Assembly: GCA_900556525.1 (NCBI GenBank)
Contig: USOZ01000128.1
Span: 1 to 5,753, forward strand
Origin: an uncultured Oscillospiraceae bacterium
Lineage (GTDB): Bacteria > Bacillota > Clostridia > Oscillospirales > Ruminococcaceae
Direction: 5' to 3'
DNA length: 5,753 nucleotides
Shown here in pieces: positions 1 through 4,516 of the stretch (positions are counted from its first letter, which is position 1; the number at the start of each line of letters is the position of its first letter). Under the pieces are notes generated by a model. That model was not told where the DNA came from, ran no database searches, and worked only from the letters and a program-made list of their open reading frames with translations. The position numbers and the translations under genes are program-made.

Positions 1-23
1 TCCCCTCTCGGGTCAGCTTGTTT

Positions 24-52
24 ATTATATCACCTGCGCTTGCTTTTGTCAA
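24..52 (-). promoter_or_regulatory. Perfect-consensus sigma-A promoter firing leftward out of the window
   Basis: On the minus strand a perfect -35 box TTGACA (47-52) and a perfect -10 box TATAAT (24-29) are separated by exactly 17 bases, which predicts transcription starting near position 17 and leaving the window. The gene it drives is not visible. So exact a match often belongs to a strongly transcribed unit, but that is inference. The rest of the stretch to 181 is AT-rich and holds no ORF that I can support. Confidence 0.8.
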
Positions 53-181
53 GGGATTTTTACATATTTTTTCTTATTTGTGCAAATTTTACTTTTTATG
101 CGTTTATATGCAACAAGTTGTGGTGAAAATCAACAACGCAATTGCAAAAATCACATTATATTATATGCAGCAAGGAAAGTA

Positions 182-210
182 TTGACTTTATTGAAGCCGA
201 ATGTTAAAAT
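182..210 (+). promoter_or_regulatory. Sigma-A promoter of the metalloprotease lipoprotein gene
   Basis: A -35 box TTGACT (182-187) and a -10 box TAAAAT (205-210) are 17 bases apart, and a TG one base before the -10 box makes it an extended -10. Transcription should begin near 217, leaving a leader of about 20 bases. The ATG at 201 lies inside this promoter, so the true start of the gene must be the ATG at 237. Confidence 0.75.
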
Positions 211-236
211 ATATTATAAGAAAGGATGGGTCTGAA

Positions 237-1100
237 ATGAAAAAAAGAACTCTCTGCTGTTCATTATTAATGTGCTTTGTGGCAGGACTATGCAGTTGCA
301 AATCTGAGGTTGTGTCGGAACCCGAAAAATACCCTCTCGGAACCGGTGAGAAACTCGAAGGCAAAATCCTCATCGTTTCAGTATTTTGTAATGATTACGA
401 GAGACAGTGGGATGAACAGAACTCAAACGACATCGCCGCAATGAGCGACATTCGCAATTATATCAGCGTTGCCGCAGAATATCTTGAAAGTGAAGCCGCA
501 CGCTACGGCAAGGAACTTGAAATCGTGTATGACTGGGAAAAATACGACGACCTGTGCTATATACGCAATATCCCCATTGAAAATGCCTACACAAGCCTCT
601 CAGCAGGATATGAAGTATCTCACTCCATTTCAATTACCATTGACTACGAGGCGCTTTTGACAAAATACAACGCTGACGGAATAGTGTTTTATTCTTTTCA
701 CAACACCCCGCTTGAATACGAAGGTTCCGCATACGCAGAGCCGCACAAATACAGCAGCGATGCCACGGTTGAAATAGCATATATAGGAATGTCACATAAC
801 GAAATAGTTACTCCGCCGCTTATATATGCCCATGAGCTGCTTCACCTTTTTGGCGCATATGATTTTTACAGAGAAAACAGCGAATATGGCATTCCACAGA
901 CATATGTCGATTATATAGCGGAAAATTCGCCCGATGAAATAATGTTTGCTTCAAGCGGTTACAAGCCAACCGACCGTTCATATGAAACAATCGATGAAAA
1001 AATAACGGAAATAACCGCATACTATATCGGTTGGCTGGAACATTGCGATGATGTCGAAAAATTTGGACTAGGACGTTCCGAACACGATACACAAAAATAA
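237..1100 (+). CDS. Putative surface lipoprotein zinc metalloprotease (HExxHxxGxxD)
   Basis: The predicted product is a 287-residue lipoprotein with a metzincin-type zinc-protease signature. The N-terminus has lysines/arginine, a hydrophobic stretch and a lipobox LCSC, with lipidation expected at Cys21. The motif HELLHLFGAYD covers residues 199-209: His199 and His203 would bind zinc with Asp209 as third ligand, and Glu200 would be the catalytic base. The H-to-D variant of the third ligand is known from M6-like and snapalysin-like families. Met236 in the sequence DEIMFASS is a good candidate for the Met-turn that follows the motif in metzincins. The start at 237 is chosen because AAGGA (222-226) lies upstream at suitable spacing and the signal peptide begins there; the longer frame from 201 would start inside the promoter. 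The gene stands alone on its strand and converges on the pilin operon. Its substrate is unknown; I do not recognise a named family, and protease activity is inferred from the motif. Confidence 0.78.
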   Translation: MKKRTLCCSLLMCFVAGLCSCKSEVVSEPEKYPLGTGEKLEGKILIVSVFCNDYERQWDEQNSNDIAAMSDIRNYISVAAEYLESEAARYGKELEIVYDWEKYDDLCYIRNIPIENAYTSLSAGYEVSHSISITIDYEALLTKYNADGIVFYSFHNTPLEYEGSAYAEPHKYSSDATVEIAYIGMSHNEIVTPPLIYAHELLHLFGAYDFYRENSEYGIPQTYVDYIAENSPDEIMFASSGYKPTDRSYETIDEKITEITAYYIGWLEHCDDVEKFGLGRSEHDTQK

Positions 1101-1126
1101 AAGGAGGTTTCCCTCCTTTTATTTTT
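1093..1126. terminator. Shared bidirectional terminator between protease and pilin genes
   Basis: Arms 1093-1107 and 1112-1126 are a perfect 15-bp inverted repeat around a four-base loop (TTTC on the plus strand, GAAA on the minus strand). The G/C core AGGAGG/CCTCCT is flanked by A-rich and T-rich ends, so either RNA ends in a U-rich tail. The plus-strand stop codon (1098-1100) lies within one arm and the minus-strand stop (1125-1127) overlaps the other, so both convergent genes end inside this one hairpin. Confidence 0.92.
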
Positions 1127-1751
1127 ACTGTCCAAGCAAAAGCACCGGCGCTGTTCCGACGCAATACCCCTCTGTGTTTATTCCCGCAGTCTGACCGTTC
1201 CAGCCATACACGTCGCTGCTCCAGCCATTCGCTCCGAATGTCTGCATAGTTATAGGCACGTCGGTTTCCTGCGTCAAGTACACCGCGCAGCACTCTCCCC
1301 CGACAAGGTAAAACCCAATATACCCCGTTTCGATCTCCGGGAATGAATTTGCAAGCTGCGTTGCGAGAAGATCTTCCGCATTCGAGCGGTTAGCGGCAGG
1401 CTGACCATGCTGCGCGGAACCGCTTCCCGACCATGTTATACTATTGCTCTGAACAAAAACTGTCGGATCGGCAACGTTAAGTGTCCAGACCCCGTTTACT
1501 ATCTTAATATTCCCCTCGGTAGACTGCGTGCTCGACTTAAACATTCCGTAGTTACCCGCGTTCGCCTCGGTCAGAAACATATTTATCGACTGGCGAACGC
1601 TGCTTGTCGTGCTGTTGGCGGAAACTATCCGCGACTGCGTAACATAGCCCAGCATAGTCGGAACAAGTATAGCCGCAAGCACACCGATTATCGCGATCAC
1701 AACGATAAGTTCAACAAGCGTAAAACCTGACTTTTTTACAATTTTCTTCAT
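1125..1751 (-). CDS. Type IV pilin-like protein, third gene of the pilin operon
   Basis: This 208-residue prepilin-like protein should be processed, exported and packed into a pilus or pseudopilus. The class III leader is short and basic (MKKIVKKSG), with cleavage expected after Gly9, giving a mature start FTLVEL with the conserved Phe1 and Glu5. A hydrophobic helix of about 20 residues follows. It is a clear paralogue of the first pilin of the operon: 31 consecutive residues from the cleavage glycine through GYVT are the same, a central block of the type AE-LLA--LA--FPEI is shared, and both end in VGTAPV followed by a few residues. Two adjacent cysteines in GGECC and one in GYCVG could form a disulfide. 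The ribosome binding site GGGGAG (1755-1760) sits three bases before the ATG, which is close and probably weaker than that of the first gene. GCG, CCG and GTC codons are common here, unlike the first gene. Likely a minor or alternative pilin; function inferred from family only. Confidence 0.9.
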   Translation of the reverse strand: MKKIVKKSGFTLVELIVVIAIIGVLAAILVPTMLGYVTQSRIVSANSTTSSVRQSINMFLTEANAGNYGMFKSSTQSTEGNIKIVNGVWTLNVADPTVFVQSNSITWSGSGSAQHGQPAANRSNAEDLLATQLANSFPEIETGYIGFYLVGGECCAVYLTQETDVPITMQTFGANGWSSDVYGWNGQTAGINTEGYCVGTAPVLLLGQ

Positions 1752-1776
1752 ATTCTCCCCAAAAAATAAATGATGA

Positions 1777-1808
1777 TTCCCCCGCTGCGATACACCACAA
1801 CAGGGGAA
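1777..1808 (-). other. Weak stem-loop between second and third pilin genes
   Basis: In the minus-strand RNA, CTTTCCCCTG just after the second pilin stop can pair with CAGCGGGGGAA about 13 bases later if one base bulges and G-U pairs are allowed. A U-rich stretch follows only after several intervening bases (plus-strand AAAAAATAAAT, 1761-1771). This could be a leaky terminator or an RNA-stabilising element. The evidence is modest. Confidence 0.35.
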
Positions 1809-1812
1809 AGAT

Positions 1813-2460
1813 TTAATACGTAAACATTTTCTGACCCGCCTGAGAAAGCATCACAGGGTACGAACAGCTATAATAGCCGCCGGTAATATAGTCGTCGGTA
1901 TATTCAAGCGCAGCGTTGCCCGAAACAATATCGTCCCACGAACCATCGGTCCAGTATGCAGCCTGAACGCGGAATTCTCTGTCGATAACAGCATAATATG
2001 TGCAGTCATAACCGCTCGAAGCGATATAGTTATCCACATTGCCCTCAAACTTTGACATAAAATTTCTGAACTGTGTTGTATAAACTCCCGAAGTGTCAAT
2101 AAGAGAGCGCGGAGTTTCATCGCCGGAAACATAGTTCCCGCTCGATTCATAGAGAATAACGCCCGTGTCGAGAATAACCCCGCTCCTATTTGCTCTTACA
2201 TATAGTATAACGCAGGGAGATGTCGCAGGAAAACAGCTGAATATAAGATTGTCGGGATCTTCGACAAGTTTCTGACGGCTTACGAAGTCCTGCGTTTTAT
2301 AGAAAAATTCCTTGGCGAAGCCTTTACCCTCTGTGTCCTTATTGCCGGAAAGAAGGTTCGGAAGAACCATTGCAAGCAGAACGCCGATAATAGCGATAAC
2401 GATAATAAGTTCCACCATTGTGAAACCTTTGCGGTTCTTCAGCTTTCGGATCATGTTCAT
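1813..2460 (-). CDS. Type IV pilin-like protein, second gene of the pilin operon
   Basis: A 215-residue prepilin-like protein. The leader MNMIRKLKNRKG should be cut after Gly12, giving a mature protein that begins FTMVEL, with Phe1 and Glu5 kept but Met in place of the usual Leu at position 3. A hydrophobic helix IIVIAIIGVLLAMVLP follows. Beyond the helix it does not resemble the two flanking pilins: it is rich in Tyr, Asp and Ser, and has four cysteines (SCFPATSPC, DCTYY, SCSYP) that could form two disulfides. It is therefore probably a minor pilin with a separate role, such as priming the fibre or binding at its tip; that is inference. The start at 2460 is chosen because GGAAAGG (2471-2477) lies ten bases upstream; an ATG two codons later (2454) and a longer frame from 2484 are less likely. 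Expression may be set by the two hairpins that precede it. Confidence 0.88.
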   Translation of the reverse strand: MNMIRKLKNRKGFTMVELIIVIAIIGVLLAMVLPNLLSGNKDTEGKGFAKEFFYKTQDFVSRQKLVEDPDNLIFSCFPATSPCVILYVRANRSGVILDTGVILYESSGNYVSGDETPRSLIDTSGVYTTQFRNFMSKFEGNVDNYIASSGYDCTYYAVIDREFRVQAAYWTDGSWDDIVSGNAALEYTDDYITGGYYSCSYPVMLSQAGQKMFTY

Positions 2461-2484
2461 AGTCTTTATTCCTTTCCTCAGCAT

Positions 2485-2541
2485 TTATAAAGCTCTTGTT
2501 TTTGCATTGCGCGCGGCAATACAAGAAAAAAAGCTTTATAA
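2485..2541 (-). repeat. 26-bp imperfect inverted repeat (long stem-loop) before the second pilin gene
   Basis: Arms 2485-2510 and 2516-2541 match at 22 of 26 positions around a five-base loop. In the minus-strand RNA two of the four mismatches become G-U pairs, giving 24 of 26 paired; in the plus-strand RNA fewer are rescued. This asymmetry suggests that the structure acts in the pilin transcript. The base of the stem, TTATAAAGCT, ends only about eight bases before the ribosome binding site of the second pilin gene. Confidence 0.8.
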
Positions 2542-2548
2542 TCACTAA

Positions 2549-2576
2549 TTTCCCCGACGGTTTCCCGTCGGGGAAA
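2549..2576 (-). terminator. GC-rich hairpin after the first (major) pilin gene, without a proper U-tract
   Basis: Arms 2549-2560 and 2565-2576 form a perfect 12-bp inverted repeat with a GAAA tetraloop in the minus-strand RNA. It lies 36 bases past the stop of the first pilin gene. The bases after it (AATTAGTGATT) are not a U-run, so this is a partial terminator or a 3'-end stabilising hairpin rather than a strong stop. Only seven bases separate it from the next stem-loop. Confidence 0.75.
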
Positions 2577-2612
2577 AGTGGTTATTTACCTTTTACCCAT
2601 CTAAGCTAACTA

Positions 2613-3284
2613 TTAGCCAAGAGCGATTACAGGAGCGGTACCTACGATAAGACCGGAAGATGTAACGCCAGCAGTCTTAGTGTCCCAAGCGAAAGGATCT
2701 GTGAACTGGAGAGCACCAGCAGCATTAGCAGCAACTGCAGGGCAGTCAGTGCCTGTTGTTAAAGCAGTATTCTGGTCTGCAGTATAAGCAACGCCTACAC
2801 ACTTACCACCGTTAAGAACAACGTGGATAGAAGCATTTGTAATTTCAGGGAAAAGCTGAGCAAGTTCAATAGCGAGAAGAGTTTCAGCAGATGTAACGCC
2901 AACCTTTGTAGTATCCTTGTTACCGGTACCTGCAGCGCCCCATACAATAGTAGAACCTGACTTGAAGTTAGAAGTTGTAGCAGCAGATACATTCCATGTG
3001 GAAACGCCGCCTGTGCTAGTAACTAAAATATCTAACTCCTCATTGATTGCATTGCCCTGCTTCATACCATAACCTGTAGTATCAGCAGAGGTAAGGAAAG
3101 AGTCGATATTGTTCTTGATGGACGCAGCAGTAGAGTTAGCGGATGTAACTCTGGAGTTTGTTACGTAGCCTAACATGGTAGGTACGAGGATAGCGGCTAA
3201 CACACCGATGATCGCAATAACTACGATTAACTCAACGAGTGTGAAGCCTTTTTTTGCCTTGAGCTTCTGGAAAAACTTAATCAT
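2613..3284 (-). CDS. Type IV pilin-like protein, probable major pilin
   Basis: A 223-residue prepilin-like protein, first gene of the operon. The basic leader ends in AKKG with cleavage after Gly13, and the mature protein begins FTLVEL, with Glu5 (residue 18 of the precursor) and a hydrophobic helix VVIAIIGVLAAILVP. The C-terminal domain is rich in Ala, Thr, Ser and Gly with few charges, and has two cysteines (GGKC and GTDC) placed to form the C-terminal disulfide loop common in pilins. Evidence for high expression: a perfect AAGGAGG (3294-3300) nine bases before the ATG, a consensus promoter, and biased codons; the shared peptide VGTAP is written GTA GGT ACC GCT CCT here but GTC GGA ACA GCG CCG in the downstream paralogue. 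In ruminal Ruminococcus, related pilin-like proteins are linked to adhesion to cellulose; whether that holds here cannot be told. No assembly genes are present in the window. Confidence 0.92.
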   Translation of the reverse strand: MIKFFQKLKAKKGFTLVELIVVIAIIGVLAAILVPTMLGYVTNSRVTSANSTAASIKNNIDSFLTSADTTGYGMKQGNAINEELDILVTSTGGVSTWNVSAATTSNFKSGSTIVWGAAGTGNKDTTKVGVTSAETLLAIELAQLFPEITNASIHVVLNGGKCVGVAYTADQNTALTTGTDCPAVAANAAGALQFTDPFAWDTKTAGVTSSGLIVGTAPVIALG

Positions 3285-3314
3285 TGGTTTTTTCCTCCTT
3301 AAAAAATTGTTATG

Positions 3315-3334
3315 TATAATCCCTCGGGATTATA
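3315..3334 (-). repeat. Palindrome in the major pilin leader
   Basis: TATAATCCC (3315-3323) and GGGATTATA (3326-3334) are a perfect 9-bp inverted repeat two bases apart. In the pilin mRNA it would fold as an 8-bp stem with a CGAG loop, ending about 14 bases before the AAGGAGG. It may stabilise the 5' end of the message or bind a dimeric regulator. The -10-like TATAAT inside it has no good -35 box on either strand. Confidence 0.7.
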
Positions 3335-3352
3335 TCCTTATTCAGCACGGAT

Positions 3353-3370
3353 TGTAACCTAGGTGTAACC
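3353..3370. repeat. Direct repeat TGTAACC-TAGG-TGTAACC in the pilin leader
   Basis: Two copies of TGTAACC (3353-3359 and 3364-3370) lie 11 bases apart, about one helical turn, around the 8-bp palindrome ACCTAGGT (3357-3364). They lie roughly 25-40 bases downstream of the predicted pilin transcription start. A regulator binding site is possible. Related TGTAAC/GTTAC copies occur at 3520-3525, 3591-3596 and 3616-3620. Confidence 0.45.
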
Positions 3371-3399
3371 CTCGGTTCGTTTTCCTTTGCTGTAATTAC

Positions 3400-3428
3400 A
3401 GTATATCGCACTTTTGGAATTTTTGCAA
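3400..3428 (-). promoter_or_regulatory. Promoter of the pilin operon
   Basis: On the minus strand a -35 box TTGCAA (3423-3428) and a -10 box TATACT (3400-3405) are exactly 17 bases apart. Transcription should begin near 3393, giving a leader of about 110 bases that contains the direct repeat and palindrome. Upstream, 3429-3470 has runs of A and T that could serve as an UP element for a strong promoter. Confidence 0.75.
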
Positions 3429-3689
3429 TAGTTTTTTTGAAAAATCTACCCAAAGTTGTTATTTTTATTCAAGATTTACAAACTTACGGTTAAAACTTGT
3501 ATAATTTATTACCGATAAAGTTACAAACATTGGAGTTTTGACACCAAAAATGTAAAATCAGACTGAACAAACGCTCATATTTCCAAAAAGTGTAACTTTA
3601 TGCGCATGAGCGTTAGTTACCTGCGGCTAACACGCCGCCTTATCAGACATTTACCGCCCGTGTCATAATAATAATACGGTAAAATATGC
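3429..3689. other. Non-coding stretch rich in inverted repeats between pilin and mntP promoters
   Basis: I see no credible gene here on either strand. A possible rightward promoter has TTACAA (3476-3481), an 18-base spacer and TATAAT (3500-3505), with a start near 3512. Downstream are the interleaved inverted repeats at 3515-3614, a short hairpin GCGGC-TAACAC-GCCGC (3623-3638) and a repeat TTTACCG (3650-3656) / CGGTAAA (3677-3683) just before the mntP promoter. No U-run that would end a small RNA is visible before 3690. It could hold a small RNA, a regulator target or only remnants. Confidence 0.4.
3515..3614. repeat. Two interleaved perfect inverted repeats (pseudoknot order)
   Basis: Repeat A is ATAAAGTTACA (3515-3525) with its perfect complement TGTAACTTTAT (3591-3601), 11 bp. 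Repeat B is AACGCTCAT (3570-3578) with ATGAGCGTT (3606-3614), 9 bp. The order along the strand is A, B, A', B', so in RNA they would form a pseudoknot or two alternative folds. As DNA, each could also be a pair of operator half-sites. Confidence 0.55.
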
Positions 3690-3718
3690 TTGACTTTTCG
3701 CGGAAGTTATGTTATAAT
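3690..3718 (+). promoter_or_regulatory. Extended -10 promoter of the riboswitch-mntP unit
   Basis: The -35 box TTGACT (3690-3695) and perfect -10 box TATAAT (3713-3718) are 17 bases apart, with a TG at 3710-3711 that makes an extended -10. Transcription should start near 3725, immediately before the aptamer. The inverted repeat 3650-3656/3677-3683 ends seven bases upstream of the -35 box and could bind a regulator. Confidence 0.85.
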
Positions 3719-3726
3719 CGCTTTAT

Positions 3727-3841
3727 CTTGAGGGAGTAGATGGCGCAGACGCGTGGCAAGTCGACACACCGACGGTTTTCCGTCCGGCTTGTTTTAAATA
3801 TCGAGACTTGAGTACAGATTTGCTGTACCCGGTCTTTTTTT
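3727..3841 (+). ncRNA. yybP-ykoY manganese riboswitch (aptamer and switching arm)
   Basis: The aptamer (about 3727-3812) has the family's signature parts. P1 pairs CTTGAG (3727-3732) with CTTGAG (3807-3812) using two G-U pairs; the conserved loop GGGAGTAG is at 3732-3739; a small stem GCG-CAGA-CGC is at 3743-3752; the main stem 3756-3763/3785-3792 encloses the second conserved loop ACACACC (3764-3770) and a hairpin GACGG-TTTT-CCGTC (3771-3784); CGAGAC (3802-3807) closes it. Downstream, a hairpin GTACAG/CTGTAC (3812-3828) and an antiterminator GTACCCG (3825-3831) with CGGGTAC (3844-3850) compete. In this family Mn2+ binding to the two loops turns on Mn2+ export genes, and mntP follows directly, which confirms the assignment. 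The direction of the switch here, Mn2+ favouring read-through, is inferred from the gene's role. Confidence 0.92.
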
Positions 3842-3868
3842 ATCGGGTACGCAGTATCCGATTTTTTT
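3842..3868 (+). terminator. Riboswitch-controlled intrinsic terminator before mntP
   Basis: ATCGGGTAC (3842-3850) pairs with GTATCCGAT (3854-3862), nine pairs including one G-U, around a GCA loop, followed by a run of seven T (3862-3868). Its left arm is the same CGGGTAC that the upstream GTACCCG (3825-3831) would capture, so terminator and antiterminator exclude each other. Confidence 0.9.
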
Positions 3869-3890
3869 GTTAACAGAAAGGAATTTACAC

Positions 3891-4460
3891 ATGGGGCTTC
3901 TTGAACTTTTTCTGATCGCGGTAGGTCTGTCAATGGACGCTTTTGCGGTATCCGTCTGTAAGGGGCTTTCGGTGCAGAAGCCGAAAGCAAATCACTATCT
4001 TATTGTGGGACTTTGGTTCGGCGGATTTCAGGCGCTTATGCCTACTCTCGGCTATCTGCTCGGCTCGACCTTTGAACAGTACATAACGTCGTTCGACCAT
4101 TGGATTGCGTTTATTCTCCTCGTATTTATCGGCGGCAACATGATACGCGAAAGCCTGTCGAAAGAGGAAGAAAAGACTGACGCGAATTTCGGTTTTAAGT
4201 CAATGCTGCCTCTCGCGGTCGCAACCAGCATAGACGCTCTGGCTGTCGGGGTAACATTCGCGCTTCTCCCCGAGGTAAATATTTTCGCGGCGGTCGGATT
4301 TATCGGTGCAACAACATTCATTCTCTCGGCAATAGGTCTTAAAGTCGGCAACATTTTCGGCGCTAAATACAAGTCGAAAGCGGAGCTTTCGGGCGGAATA
4401 ATACTTATTTTAATAGGAATAAAGATTCTGCTCGAACACCTCGGCGTTATAAACTTCTGA
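3891..4460 (+). CDS. mntP: Manganese efflux pump MntP
   Basis: A 189-residue membrane protein of the MntP (formerly YebN, DUF204) family, which exports Mn2+ from the cytoplasm and protects against manganese excess. Length and architecture are typical: two related halves of three membrane helices each. The first half opens with [10 protein letters not shown] (Asp16) and the second with [11 protein letters not shown] (Asp115); these paired acidic residues within helices are the family hallmark and are required for transport in studied members. A charged loop KEEEKTD (about residues 91-97) links the halves, and the protein ends in the helix [18 protein letters not shown]. The start at 3891 is chosen because AAAGGAA (3877-3883) lies seven bases upstream and the protein then begins MGLLEL as in homologues; a TTG at 3867 would put the start inside the terminator tail. 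It is a single-gene unit under the Mn2+ riboswitch just upstream. Confidence 0.96.
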   Translation: MGLLELFLIAVGLSMDAFAVSVCKGLSVQKPKANHYLIVGLWFGGFQALMPTLGYLLGSTFEQYITSFDHWIAFILLVFIGGNMIRESLSKEEEKTDANFGFKSMLPLAVATSIDALAVGVTFALLPEVNIFAAVGFIGATTFILSAIGLKVGNIFGAKYKSKAELSGGIILILIGIKILLEHLGVINF

Positions 4461-4468
4461 TAAAAAAG

Positions 4469-4503
4469 AAAGGCTGCACAGGCGAATGACCTGTGCAGCC
4501 TTT
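4469..4503. terminator. Bidirectional terminator between mntP and the binding-protein gene
   Basis: Arms AAAGGCTGCACAGG (4469-4482) and CCTGTGCAGCCTTT (4490-4503) are a perfect 14-bp inverted repeat around a seven-base loop. On the plus strand TTTTTATTT follows, and on the minus strand TTTCTTTTTT follows, so it can end transcription from both convergent genes. It begins nine bases after the mntP stop and lies 14 bases beyond the end of the minus-strand gene. Confidence 0.95.
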
Positions 4504-4516
4504 TTATTTGGATCTA

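Noticed and set aside
111..145. Small palindromes CAACAAGTTG and GCAATTGC
   Set aside because: They are short, in AT-rich DNA, and not placed near a promoter in a way that suggests an operator.
201..236. Upstream ATG extending the protease by 12 residues
   Set aside because: This ATG lies within the extended -10 element, before the expected transcription start, and would put a charged stretch ahead of the lipoprotein signal.
820..1293. Minus-strand open frame of 157 residues
   Set aside because: It overlaps the protease gene antisense and runs through the shared terminator into the third pilin gene. It has no ribosome binding site of note and an Arg/His-rich composition typical of a shadow frame.
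3623..3638. Hairpin GCGGC-TAACAC-GCCGC as a possible terminator
   Set aside because: Five base pairs only and no U-run on either strand after it; listed only as part of the structured non-coding stretch.
3712..3990. Minus-strand open frame of 92 residues across the riboswitch
   Set aside because: It lies antisense to the riboswitch, terminator and start of mntP, all of which are well supported. No ribosome binding site or recognisable motif was found.
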